Source: a virus. Taken from it: a stretch of 46,694 nucleotides of DNA. A model generated the notes under the pieces. It was not told the DNA's origin and did not search any database. It saw only the letters and a program-made list of their open reading frames with translations. The translations under genes were made by a program, and so were the position numbers. Location: the IMG/VR virus record IMGVR_UViG_3300005841_000043, positions 1 to 46,694 of that record, one strand, 5' to 3'. Positions 1 through 5,773 of this stretch are shown in pieces; position 1 is the first letter of the stretch; every line of letters starts with the position of its first letter.

Positions 1-164
1 GCGCTGGTAGCGGCGCTGGTAGCGTCGCGGGTAGCGGCGTCGGTAGCGGCGTCGGTAGCGGCGTCGGTAGCGGCGTAGGTAGCGGCGTCGGTGGCGGCGT
101 AGGTGGCGGCGCTGGTAGCGTCGCGGGTAGCGGCGCGGGTAGCGGCGTAGGTAGCGGCGTAGGT
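1..164 (-). repeat. 12-bp tandem repeat, left end part
   Basis: About 13.7 copies of a 12-bp unit (plus-strand form GGTAGCGGCGTC with variants). Read leftward in the frame of the overlapping gene it encodes the tetrapeptide X-(A/D)-A-T, where X is Tyr, Asp, Arg or Ser. The same array continues at 46418-46694, so the window was opened inside one continuous repeat. Variation is confined to a few codon positions and leaves the Ala-Thr core intact, as expected if the protein is under selection. Copy number may be collapsed in assembly. Confidence 0.97.
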
Positions 165-572
165 AGATCGCTCTGCTTTCGTCACCACCGGCATGGGGCG
201 GTTTTCGATGGAACGGTACATCCCATGTCGCACGCAGTGAGCGACGGCCGGCGCAACCGCTGCCATCAGGTCGCCTTCGGTCAGCGCCCGCCCGAACAGC
301 TTCCGGTGCTGGGCCGGGTTGTCGCGCAGGTACCACACGCCGGCCGCGACCGACGCGGCGATGGCCCCTCCGATGGGGCTTGCAGAAAACACGATCCGGT
401 CAGGCGGTGGGAGTTTCGCCGCCTCGTGCAATCCAGCCACAGCGACACGCATCGCCTCGCGGTCGGCGTCGTCCATGGGTGCAGTGTTGAGCGCGTTCGC
501 GATCCACCGCTGAGCCCAAGGGCCCAGCTGCTTCCTGTGTGCGGGGGTCAGTTCATAGAGTTTCTTCGCCAC
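1..572 (-). CDS. Repeat/DUF6745 protein, N-terminal part (continues at 46694)
   Basis: GTG start at 572, with AAGGAG seven bases upstream. The first 136 residues are a non-repetitive alpha-helical-looking domain (begins [12 protein letters not shown]); then come tetrapeptide repeats running off the window at base 1. Base 1-2 plus base 46694 complete a GCC codon, and the frame stays open to the stop at 45713, giving 517 aa: unique N domain 1-136, repeats about 137-283, DUF6745-like C domain about 284-517. It overlaps the end of the HNH gene by 20 bases, so it is translated as part of the leftward operon. The function of DUF6745 proteins is not established. The in-frame join is direct evidence that the molecule is circular or terminally redundant. 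Confidence 0.85.
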   Translation of the reverse strand, partial: MAKKLYELTPAHRKQLGPWAQRWIANALNTAPMDDADREAMRVAVAGLHEAAKLPPPDRIVFSASPIGGAIAASVAAGVWYLRDNPAQHRKLFGRALTEGDLMAAVAPAVAHCVRHGMYRSIENRPMPVVTKAERSTYAATYAATRAATRDATSAATYAATDAATYAATDAATDAATDAATRDATSAATS

Positions 573-984
573 GTGACTTCTCCTTCAGACGCCGTCGCCT
601 GGATCGCTCTTGCGCCCGATGGCACTCTGCGCACCTGCGATGGCGTCCCGTTTCGGTATCTTTGAAAGTTGTGTTTTTCTGGTCGTACGCATGCCCAGCC
701 GGGCAAGCGGTTATGGAAGCTGCCGCTCGTTGCAGGTTTTCCGCCTGCGACACCGCATCAAGGTGCTCAGGGTTGACGCACCGTCGGTTGCGGCAGAGGT
801 GATCAATCTGCATGCCTTCGGGAACGGGTCCGACGTGCAGTTCGTAGGACACGCGGTGCGCGTAGAGCATCCGACCGCAATGGCGAAGCCGGCCGTACCC
901 GTTTCCGTTGTTCGACGGAAACTCCCAGCACCCAGAGGCGCTGTGGACGATACGGCCGAGAAGCTTCGCCAGCGTCGGGTGCAT
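553..984 (-). CDS. HNH endonuclease
   Basis: 143 aa. An HNH_3-type core lies at residues 42-85: AHRVSYELH, then GMQIDHLCRNRRCVNPEHL with the IDH, C-x4-C and N-P-x-H-L elements, which form the beta-beta-alpha-metal nuclease fold. A second Cys/His cluster (C94, H98, C118, C121) probably binds structural zinc, and the C-terminus is strongly basic. HNH enzymes of this kind nick or cut double-stranded DNA; in phages they are free-standing homing-type nucleases or packaging helpers. It sits far from terminase in the leftward operon, which favours the former. Start ATG 984 lies 3 bases after the upstream stop. Confidence 0.9.
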   Translation of the reverse strand: MHPTLAKLLGRIVHSASGCWEFPSNNGNGYGRLRHCGRMLYAHRVSYELHVGPVPEGMQIDHLCRNRRCVNPEHLDAVSQAENLQRAAASITACPAGHAYDQKNTTFKDTETGRHRRCAECHRAQERSRRRRLKEKSRGEETL

Positions 985-987
985 GGC

Positions 988-1311
988 CTAGTCCTCCACC
1001 GCGCGGTCGGACCCATCGCCGCGCTCACGGAGCGGGCGCACCGAGTAGTACCCAGGCTTCGCCGCCGAACCGTTCAGCATGACCGTCTTGTGGCCGCCCT
1101 CTTTGCCGTGCGTGATCTCGCGCTTGCCGGTGACCTTCACCAGCGTGGCACGTCCCTCGCGACGCATCTCGATCTCGCCAGCCAGCGTGTGCGGATGCCC
1201 CGAACTGTCGCCAGCGAACGTAACGCCTTTGACCTTCTCCAGCTTGCCGCTGATTTTCGCGACCTTCTCGATTACCAAGTCACCCTGTCGTGCGAAAATT
1301 TCCATGCTCAT
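988..1311 (-). CDS. Conserved-type hypothetical protein, 107 aa
   Basis: Start ATG 1311 follows AAGGG by five bases and overlaps the upstream stop (ATGA). Beta-rich protein: residues 8-12 give GDLVI, the middle has SGHPHTLAGE, and the C-terminus reads Y-x-V-R-P-L-R-E-R-G-D-G-S-D-R-A-V-E-D. From memory this pattern (Q-G-D-V near the start, GHAH in the middle, a final Y-x-V-x-x-Q/R-x-E segment) matches small uncharacterised bacterial proteins often found next to DUF6745 genes, which would fit its position two genes before the DUF6745 gene here. No function is known. Confidence 0.8.
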   Translation of the reverse strand: MSMEIFARQGDLVIEKVAKISGKLEKVKGVTFAGDSSGHPHTLAGEIEMRREGRATLVKVTGKREITHGKEGGHKTVMLNGSAAKPGYYSVRPLRERGDGSDRAVED

Positions 1312-1535
1312 TCCGTCCCTTCTGTTTTAGATCGTTCTCGATAATCTCGGCCGTTGGCGCAACTGCAAGCGTCGCGCGGGAACTCGCATTCGCCACACAC
1401 GGGCGTGTCACCGTGCAGGCCGTCCGCGCGCTCGTCGGTGAACCGCATGCGCTTGCGGCGACGGTCCTCCCATTCGGCGTCATCGCCGGGAAGGTCGTAA
1501 GGCGCGTCTCCGGGCGGGTCGTGGCTCCATCTCAC
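1308..1535 (-). CDS. Small Cys-rich hypothetical protein, 75 aa
   Basis: The start is GTG 1535, overlapping the preceding stop as GTGA; this is preferred over a longer frame because the upstream part is covered by the 57-aa gene. An acidic N-terminal half (YDLPGDDAEWEDRRRKR) is followed by a likely zinc site, C-x2-C-x6-C-x-C (CGECEFPRDACSC), and a charged tail. Ends in ATGA overlap with the next gene, so the two are translationally coupled. Function unknown. Confidence 0.65.
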   Translation of the reverse strand: MRWSHDPPGDAPYDLPGDDAEWEDRRRKRMRFTDERADGLHGDTPVCGECEFPRDACSCANGRDYRERSKTEGTE

Positions 1536-1705
1536 CGACGTCCGCCCATCAAGCGGGCGACCTTGGGAGAGAGCGGCGCCACTACGGCTCCGCATTCCCA
1601 GCCACCGATCACAGCCCAAGAGCGCAGGCCGACGCACCTGGCGCCAACGGGTAGGTTTCGCAGCCACGCGCGATGCTCTTTTCGGAACCGCTTCATCGTC
1701 GTCAT
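1532..1705 (-). CDS. Small hypothetical protein, 57 aa
   Basis: ATG 1705 has AGGAG seven bases upstream, better than the in-frame ATG at 1735. The sequence is basic and then hydrophobic: MKRFRKEHRAWLRNLPVGAR near the start, a WAVIGGWECG turn, and SPKVARLMGGRR at the end. It looks like a compact globular or nucleic-acid-binding small protein rather than a membrane protein. Overlaps the next start by four bases (GTGA). Not recognised. Confidence 0.65.
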   Translation of the reverse strand: MTTMKRFRKEHRAWLRNLPVGARCVGLRSWAVIGGWECGAVVAPLSPKVARLMGGRR

Positions 1706-1755
1706 CTTGGGTCTCCTTCGTTGCGGGCCGTTCAACCAACCCGATGACCTGACTC

Positions 1756-1772
1756 TATATCAGGTTGATATA
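1756..1772. promoter_or_regulatory. AT-rich palindrome, candidate operator
   Basis: TATATCA-GGT-TGATATA is a perfect 7-bp inverted repeat with a 3-base centre, in an 82-bp gene-free gap (1706-1787) upstream of the 57-aa gene. It is conspicuously AT-rich in a GC-rich genome. A weak leftward -10-like TATAGA lies within it (1754-1759). It may be an operator or part of a secondary promoter for the downstream leftward genes. Confidence 0.45.
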
Positions 1773-1787
1773 CGGCGCAAGTATTAT

Positions 1788-2027
1788 TTACAGCGTCCGT
1801 ACGTTTTCATTAGTGGGCCACGGATACAAGTCCGGCATGCCGAGGTATCCATAAGCCGTCATCATTCGATAAACGTGCTTAACGGAAAGCACCTTCCAAC
1901 GGCGGCGCTTACATATCCGCCTGCGCCAGGAATACAGGACGGCAGCCCGGCATCCGGTGAGCTGGACGGTTTCGTACACTGAAATCAGCCTTCCGTCGAT
2001 GGTTCTGAATCTAATACTGGACTTCAT
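1788..2027 (-). CDS. Small basic protein, possible regulator, 79 aa
   Basis: ATG 2027 overlaps the stop of the preceding 51-aa gene as ATGA. Highly basic (SWRRRICKRRRWK), with a helix-turn-like stretch VQLTGCRAAVLYSWRR near residues 22-37 reminiscent of MerR/AlpA recognition helices, but this is only a resemblance. The gene is clearly richer in A+T than its neighbours, which may indicate recent acquisition. Function unknown. Confidence 0.65.
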   Translation of the reverse strand: MKSSIRFRTIDGRLISVYETVQLTGCRAAVLYSWRRRICKRRRWKVLSVKHVYRMMTAYGYLGMPDLYPWPTNENVRTL

Positions 2028-2179
2028 CCCAGCGCCCTCGCCCGCAGAAACTCGGCAACAGACAAGCCGCGTTCCGCGGCGCTGGCCTGTATTTTGTCGC
2101 GCTCAATTTCGGTAACGGAAAGCGGAGCCAGGCGAATGGGACGCGGCGGCTTTGTCAGTTTTGGTTTCTTCTTTGCCAT
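2024..2179 (-). CDS. Ribbon-helix-helix-like small protein, 51 aa
   Basis: A lysine-rich N-terminus (MAKKKPKLTKPPRP) is followed by IRLAPLSVTEIERDKIQASA and ERGLSVAEFLRARALG. This beta-strand, helix, turn (GLS), helix pattern is that of MobC/ParG/Arc-type ribbon-helix-helix DNA-binding proteins: the short strand would insert into the major groove and the protein would dimerise. It is the first gene of the long leftward operon, right beside the divergent promoter with palindrome TTGACGGTCAA, so autoregulation or control of both operons is a reasonable inference. The proposed -10 box ends only six bases before the ATG, so its message may be leaderless. Confidence 0.75.
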   Translation of the reverse strand: MAKKKPKLTKPPRPIRLAPLSVTEIERDKIQASAAERGLSVAEFLRARALG

Positions 2180-2185
2180 GCAGGC

Positions 2186-2213
2186 ATGGTATCACGATGA
2201 TGTTGACGGTCAA
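2186..2213 (-). promoter_or_regulatory. Leftward sigma70-like promoter of the long operon
   Basis: On the minus strand: -35 TTGACC (2213-2208), 16-base spacer, -10 TACCAT (2191-2186). Its -35 shares the palindrome TTGACGGTCAA (2203-2213) with the rightward promoter. Transcription would be expected to begin at about 2179, the ATG of the first gene, predicting a leaderless mRNA. Confidence 0.55.
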
Positions 2214-2231
2214 GCGCGAACGTGGGATAGT
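2203..2231 (+). promoter_or_regulatory. Rightward sigma70-like promoter of the lysis operon
   Basis: -35 TTGACG (2203-2208), 17-base spacer, -10 GATAGT (2226-2231). The predicted start near 2238 leaves about ten bases before ATG 2249, just enough for the GAGGTG ribosome-binding site. The -35 elements of both divergent promoters overlap, so polymerases would compete for the site. Confidence 0.55.
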
Positions 2232-2248
2232 CGTCGCGAGGTGAACGA

Positions 2249-2425
2249 ATGAAGAAGCGCAGCCATCGGAACGACAGGCGCAGGCTGACCGCGAGGGAAC
2301 GGGCGACCGCCTTCTGCGAGAAGTACGAGCCGCACGAACGGAACATCGGGGCGCTCCTTGAGTTACTCGGTGCCCACGCCCGGCAGACTCTCGCGCGCCA
2401 CAAGCGGAAGGCGGTGCGGAAGTGA
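2249..2425 (+). CDS. Small basic hypothetical protein, 58 aa
   Basis: First gene of the rightward short operon. ATG 2249 follows GAGGTG by five bases. Strongly basic and helical: MKKRSHRNDRRRLTARERAT, then EPHERNIGALLELLGAHARQ and a basic tail. Probably a nucleic-acid-binding protein, but not recognised. Overlaps the next start by four bases (GTGA), indicating coupled translation. Confidence 0.6.
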   Translation: MKKRSHRNDRRRLTARERATAFCEKYEPHERNIGALLELLGAHARQTLARHKRKAVRK

Positions 2426-2910
2426 GTCACTGCGCCGTGGCCCTGTGCAGGCATTTGCAGTCAGACCACGACTATCGCAATCCAGCCAGTGACTTCGCTG
2501 GCTGCATGATCGTCGGCTGCAAATGCGAGGACTTCGAAGAAGAGGGCGACCCTCGCGACATGATCGCCGCGTACCCGACGCCGATGGAAACGATAGACGT
2601 CGGTGCGGAATCGCGTAAGTTATCCGCGAAGCTCTCCGCGTTTGACCGCGACGACTCGCTGACGCCATTTCAAGCAGCCATCAAGGCGGACGCGGAGCGG
2701 CTGGCAGAACTGAACACGTCATCGCGCGAACTAGCCGAGCATATCGAGAAGTTACAGGGACAGTGCTACGGGACCGTGGTCCCGGCGACCCTGGCGGAAC
2801 TGTCAGACTTGATCAGCAAGCACTCGAATCATAAGGCGGCAATTGAATCGCTCATCGCCGTATACGAAGAGTGCGCCGCGCGTGGGCGGACGTTCGGGGG
2901 TGTGACGTGA
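2422..2910 (+). CDS. Zinc-site plus helical hypothetical protein, 162 aa
   Basis: GTG start 2422 in GTGA overlap. The N-terminus is Cys/His-rich (C4, C9, H11, H16, C28, C33, C35), ending in GCKCEDFEEE, a plausible zinc-binding module. Residues 60-160 look alpha-helical (AIKADAERLAELN, ELAEHIEKLQGQ) and may form a coiled coil. No known family recognised; its operon leads to the endolysin, but a lysis role is not shown. Confidence 0.7.
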   Translation: MSHCAVALCRHLQSDHDYRNPASDFAGCMIVGCKCEDFEEEGDPRDMIAAYPTPMETIDVGAESRKLSAKLSAFDRDDSLTPFQAAIKADAERLAELNTSSRELAEHIEKLQGQCYGTVVPATLAELSDLISKHSNHKAAIESLIAVYEECAARGRTFGGVT

Positions 2911-3125
2911 TTATTCCAGAGTGCGCCCCTTGGTGCGGCGAGACCGCAGGAGAGGACCGCACTCGCGAAATCTGGGTGGCCCACAACATCAACGGTGCCG
3001 CACGGGACTACTGCTCTCGACAGTGCGCCGAGCTTGGCCGTCCGGTCAGTCCGGTCGAAGGACATCCGCTACACGCCGAGCAGGCTGCGCGGCGCGCGAA
3101 GCTCAAGGCCGAGGCAAAGCCATGA
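2907..3125 (+). CDS. Small zinc-module protein, 72 aa
   Basis: GTG 2907 overlaps the preceding stop (GTGA). Cys pairs C6-x4-C11-G and YC-x3-C (CAPWCG and DYCSRQCAELGRPVSP) suggest one zinc site. The same arrangement, C-x-x-W-C-G followed by YC-x3-C-x3-GRP-x-x-P, occurs at residues 51-102 of the 654-aa mosaic protein at 36505-38469 on the other strand, so the two share a module. The C-terminus is a basic helix. Function unknown. Confidence 0.7.
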   Translation: MIIPECAPWCGETAGEDRTREIWVAHNINGAARDYCSRQCAELGRPVSPVEGHPLHAEQAARRAKLKAEAKP

Positions 3126-3307
3126 CCCCCGTCAACGAAACGCTCGCGATGAACACGGCTACCAACACGGACGGGTCGCGGGCCGTGGTGCTCACGATAG
3201 ACGGCAACACGATCCTCGTATCGGCCGAGGTCGCCAGGGGGATGGCGTCTGCTCTCATCGAGCTGGCCGACGAAATCGACCAGGCCGGTAGGAAGTCATG
3301 GACCTGA
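3122..3307 (+). CDS. Hypothetical protein, 61 aa
   Basis: ATG 3122 overlaps the previous stop (ATGA). The first half is beta-like (RAVVLTIDGNTILVSAEVA), the second an amphipathic helix (ASALIELADEIDQAG). Overlaps the next gene by ten bases. Not recognised; no signal or membrane segment. Confidence 0.65.
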   Translation: MTPVNETLAMNTATNTDGSRAVVLTIDGNTILVSAEVARGMASALIELADEIDQAGRKSWT

Positions 3308-3513
3308 CCCGCCGCTCACTGTTCGCGTCTGTTGCCGCGCTGCTGATTGCCTTGGTTTTCCTCGGGATGCAAGTGGCTTCGGCTTCGCGAGAAGCCTGCC
3401 GCGATGCCCATTCCCTGATTTACCAGGCCGCTTCCGCGCAGGAGCGCGAGCTTGAGCTACTGAAGAAGATTGACGCCCTGGAGCGAGCAGGAGTGTGCAG
3501 GTGCCAACCATGA
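3298..3513 (+). CDS. Small membrane-anchored protein, 71 aa
   Basis: Begins MDLTRRSLFASVAALLIALV: two arginines, then a hydrophobic helix (residues 8-28), then a periplasm-type soluble helix (QERELELLKKIDALERAG) ending in a C-R-C pair. Membrane anchor plus coiled coil resembles an inner-membrane spanin (Rz) or a holin accessory in plan, and the endolysin lies two genes downstream. It is shorter than typical Rz proteins, so this is inference. Confidence 0.65.
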   Translation: MDLTRRSLFASVAALLIALVFLGMQVASASREACRDAHSLIYQAASAQERELELLKKIDALERAGVCRCQP

Positions 3514-3737
3514 CCTGCGGCGCCACCATCCGCGACCGCAACGGACGTGACTTAGGCTACGTCTGTAACTTACCCAAGGGTCATCTCGGAAGCACGTCGA
3601 GCTTGCCGCTGAATTGCTCGCGACAGAAGACCAGGAGAAAGGCGACCCAACATGACCGATCGCGAGAAACAGATCGCAACCCGTCGCGCTGCCGGCGAGA
3701 CCTGGGCGACCATCGGCGCTGCGCTCGGGCTCAGTGA
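3510..3737 (+). CDS. Possible small Cys-rich protein, 75 aa
   Basis: ATG 3510 has AGGTG six bases upstream and overlaps the previous stop. The first 40 residues look genuine (MTCGATIRDRNGRDLGYVC, then NLPKGHLG with Cys/His pairs, a pattern seen in small phage zinc proteins). The last 28 residues overlap the next gene by 86 bases and are arginine-rich as expected of a shadow, so the true gene may be shorter or the overlap real. Doubtful. Confidence 0.45.
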   Translation: MTCGATIRDRNGRDLGYVCNLPKGHLGSTSSLPLNCSRQKTRRKATQHDRSRETDRNPSRCRRDLGDHRRCARAQ

Positions 3738-4098
3738 CACAGGCGCACGCAAGGCAGCTCGGCATCTCCAAGGCCTGCCAGGCAAGCGCCACCGTCCACA
3801 GCGCGCGGTCAGGAGCTTTGACCACACCCGCATCGAGACGCGAGCCCACGACCTCAAGGGCCGCTGCCCGAAGTGCCACCTGCTCTACCCGGCAGACTGC
3901 GTTCCGGGTCAATGCATGGCGCGTACTGAGCCATGGGACCAGCTGGAAGCGATTCGCCGCCTGTTCGTTGCGATGAATCAGAACGAGGGGCGCCAGGACT
4001 ACAACGACGGGCGACGGGAGACCGACAACCTGGCCCGTCGCGCGCGGAACGAACGGCGCAAGCTGGATGCCGCGGTGGTATCGTCAGACGATGGATAG
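3652..4098 (+). CDS. HTH/zinc-ribbon-like hypothetical protein, 148 aa
   Basis: Residues 1-38 (TDREKQIATRRAAGETWATI then GAALGLSDTGARKAARHL) form a clear helix-turn-helix of the type that binds DNA. The middle has C-P-K-C (70-74) and further Cys residues (about 82 and 87) suggesting a zinc ribbon; the C-terminus is charged. A DNA-binding regulator just before the endolysin could control late or lysis expression, but no target is visible. Overlaps the endolysin start by eight bases. Confidence 0.75.
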   Translation: MTDREKQIATRRAAGETWATIGAALGLSDTGARKAARHLQGLPGKRHRPQRAVRSFDHTRIETRAHDLKGRCPKCHLLYPADCVPGQCMARTEPWDQLEAIRRLFVAMNQNEGRQDYNDGRRETDNLARRARNERRKLDAAVVSSDDG

Positions 4099-4546
4099 CC
4101 GCTACTTCTCGGTCGAGGATTTCGATTGCCACTCGGGCGAGCCTGTGCCTGTCGAGTTGCGCCCGCGCATTGAGGCGCTGATGGCCATGCTCGATGTGAT
4201 CCGAGACGCCTGGGGAGGCCCGCTGATGGTGGTCAGCGGCTATCGGAGCCCCGCGTTCAACCAGGCCCTTGCGGAGGCCAGCGCCAAACGCAATGGCGGC
4301 GTCTCAGGCGTGGCGAAGGACTCCCAGCACGTCCAAGGCCGGGCTGCGGACATTCGGCCCACCAATGCGACCACGGAGCGCGTGGCGCGGCTGCATGACT
4401 TGATCTTGTCGCTGTTCACCCGCGGCGCGCTGCCCACGCTGGGAGGCCTGGGCATCTACCCGCGCTGGGTCCACGTCGACATCCGAGAGAAGGTCAACGG
4501 CCATCTCGCCCGCTGGTCAGGCGTGGGCGCAGGCGATTCGGGATAG
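4091..4546 (+). CDS. Endolysin, peptidase M15-like
   Basis: 151 aa. D-alanyl-D-alanine carboxypeptidase/L-Ala-D-Glu endopeptidase fold that cuts peptidoglycan stem peptides at lysis. Family signatures present: SGYRSPAFN (49-57), S-Q-H-x2-G-x-A-x-D (H80 and D87, zinc ligands) and W-V-H-V-D (H128, third ligand). The start ATG 4091 (MDSRYFSVEDF) is chosen because M15 endolysins typically begin this way and it overlaps the preceding stop; an upstream ATG at 4067 is within the previous gene. No signal peptide, so it needs a holin. It ends one base before the convergent gene. Confidence 0.9.
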   Translation: MDSRYFSVEDFDCHSGEPVPVELRPRIEALMAMLDVIRDAWGGPLMVVSGYRSPAFNQALAEASAKRNGGVSGVAKDSQHVQGRAADIRPTNATTERVARLHDLILSLFTRGALPTLGGLGIYPRWVHVDIREKVNGHLARWSGVGAGDSG

Positions 4547-4547
4547 C

Positions 4548-4766
4548 TCAATCCTCGACAACAACACTGCCCGGTACCTCGACCTCCATCACGACCCGCC
4601 ACCCGCGGGCACTCTTCGCGAACAGGTACCCGCCGAACTTGGCGACGTAGGCCACGCGGTCCACCGCTGTCCCCTGGAACACGGACACCGGGTAGAGCGG
4701 GCGAACCGGCACGCAATCGTGACCAGCGTTACGCTCGGCGGACTTACGGCAGTCGAACGGTGGCAT
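4548..4766 (-). CDS. Hypothetical protein, 72 aa
   Basis: Last gene of the second leftward block; ATG 4766 lies inside the end of the membrane-protein gene (23-base overlap), without a clear ribosome-binding site, so coupling is assumed. The sequence is beta-rich (VAYVAKFGGYLFAKS, GWRVVMEVEVPGSVVVED) and soluble. Convergent with the endolysin with one base between the stops and no obvious terminator. Confidence 0.55.
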   Translation of the reverse strand: MPPFDCRKSAERNAGHDCVPVRPLYPVSVFQGTAVDRVAYVAKFGGYLFAKSARGWRVVMEVEVPGSVVVED

Positions 4767-4905
4767 GGCTGAACATCCAGACCGAGACGAACAGGCCGGT
4801 CGCAAACATCAGTCGCCCCGCCTCTTTGACGACCGGGTTGCTGGCTAGGGCCCAGAGCAGCAGGCCGATGACCAGCACCAGGACCGGGAGAATGGCGTAG
4901 AACAT
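4744..4905 (-). CDS. Small two-helix membrane protein, holin candidate
   Basis: 53 aa. Helix 1 is MFYAILPVLVLVIGLLLWAL; after a short polar loop (ASNPVVKEAGR) comes helix 2 (LMFATGLFVSVWMFSHATV). This two-helix layout and length occur in small phage membrane proteins near lysis genes. It is encoded beside, but on the opposite strand from, the endolysin. A holin role is a hypothesis; the 64-aa protein at 33398 is another candidate. Confidence 0.7.
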   Translation of the reverse strand: MFYAILPVLVLVIGLLLWALASNPVVKEAGRLMFATGLFVSVWMFSHATVRLP

Positions 4906-4930
4906 GCGCTCGTGTAGGCAAGGACCGGGC

Positions 4931-5026
4931 CTAGAGCCACCGGATTGACCGGATGGTCATCGGGCGCAGGATGAAGTGGCCGAGCCAGAACGTGACGCGG
5001 GTGGTGTGCCAGGTCATGGGGCTCAC
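4931..5026 (-). CDS. Very small basic/hydrophobic peptide, 31 aa
   Basis: GTG 5026 overlaps the preceding stop (GTGA). The peptide (VSPMTWHTTRVTFWLGHFIL, then RPMTIRSIRWL) is aromatic and basic, possibly membrane-associated. The strict overlap supports translation, but the size leaves little to test; 25 bases separate it from the next gene. Confidence 0.4.
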   Translation of the reverse strand: MSPMTWHTTRVTFWLGHFILRPMTIRSIRWL

Positions 5027-5244
5027 TGTTCGGCGCTCCCGTCGTCGATGGCGTGGACCCATTCGAGAGCCAGATGGACGATCAGCACCAGGCGCGCCCT
5101 TCTGGTAGCCAGGTCGTCCGCATCCACGGCGTCTTTCAGCACTTGCTCCATCGCTCCCTCGAAGTCGTGCCATCGGAACCCCGGAGGCGCCGATCGTTTG
5201 ATTGCGCTTACCTCGGCCAGCACGAACGCGTCAGCCTTGGTCAC
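5023..5244 (-). CDS. Hypothetical helical protein, 73 aa
   Basis: GTG 5244 overlaps the upstream stop (GTGA); a longer in-frame upstream extension lies wholly inside the previous gene and is rejected. Alpha-helical and acidic (GFRWHDFEGAMEQVLKDAVD, RLVLIVHLALEWVHAIDDG). Cotranscribed with the replisome-organizer-like gene, so perhaps a replication accessory; not recognised. Confidence 0.65.
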   Translation of the reverse strand: MTKADAFVLAEVSAIKRSAPPGFRWHDFEGAMEQVLKDAVDADDLATRRARLVLIVHLALEWVHAIDDGSAEQ

Positions 5245-5693
5245 TTGAGCGGCCCTCGCATCATAGCCAGGCCCGTTGCGGCTTTCTCCTGGGAGAGTTC
5301 CTTGGCCGTTGGTTTGCGGGCTTCCTGCGCTGCCTTGTTGGCCCTGTAGCGCGCCTTCTTTTCGGCCCATGCGGACTGGGTCGGTGACTGGTGGCGGATG
5401 TAGTCTGGCTTGCTCACCACCAGCCATCCGCCGTCGATCGGCACCACGCGCCGACCTTCGAACGCCTTGTTCGCGCTCTTGGCATCGGGTGCCGTCACGA
5501 CAGCCAGCCCCTTCTCGACGTACTCCTCCGACAGGTTGAGCCTGCGGGCCAGAGCCGACGTTGTTCGGGTCAGCAGCTTGCCGTCAAGGTCACTGGCGAA
5601 CGTCATCCCGAGGAATACAAGCCTCGCTTCCGGGGACGCCTCCCATAGCGTCGAGTCGAGAATGTGGTCGTAAATCTTGCTGAAGTTGGCCAT
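5241..5693 (-). CDS. Phage replisome-organizer-like protein
   Basis: 150 aa. ATG 5693 has GGAGG seven bases upstream, better than the ATG at 5711. The N-terminal 100 residues (MANFSKIYDHILDSTLWEAS, PEARLVFLGMTFASDLDG, then LARRLNLSEEYVEKGL) match the winged-helix N-terminal region of phage replication-organizer proteins: short helix, SxLW, an aromatic 'GMTFASD' segment, then a small winged helix. A basic C-terminal tail follows. Such proteins bind the origin and help load helicase. A separate helicase-loader-like protein is encoded at 41179-41613, so the two may cooperate. Confidence 0.75.
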   Translation of the reverse strand: MANFSKIYDHILDSTLWEASPEARLVFLGMTFASDLDGKLLTRTTSALARRLNLSEEYVEKGLAVVTAPDAKSANKAFEGRRVVPIDGGWLVVSKPDYIRHQSPTQSAWAEKKARYRANKAAQEARKPTAKELSQEKAATGLAMMRGPLK

Positions 5694-5713
5694 GTTGTAA
5701 CCTCCGGACATGT

Positions 5714-5743
5714 CCTATACCACGGAGGACGCATGGTAGACAA
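5714..5743 (-). promoter_or_regulatory. Leftward promoter of the replisome-organizer block
   Basis: Minus strand: -35 TTGTCT (5743-5738), 18-base spacer, -10 TATAGG (5719-5714), about 20 bases before the ribosome-binding site of the gene starting at 5693. Four of six bases match consensus in each box. No other promoter candidate is apparent for this block. Confidence 0.45.
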
Positions 5744-5750
5744 GTCCGAT

Positions 5751-5773
5751 AGAGTAGATGAGAGTAGAGTAGA
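5751..5773. repeat. AGAGTAGA direct repeats, candidate operator
   Basis: Three copies of AGAGTAGA begin at 5751, 5761 and 5766 (the last two overlap), immediately upstream of the -35 of the leftward promoter. This purine-rich, relatively AT-rich run stands out from the GC-rich surroundings and is placed where an activator or repressor could bind. Confidence 0.45.
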
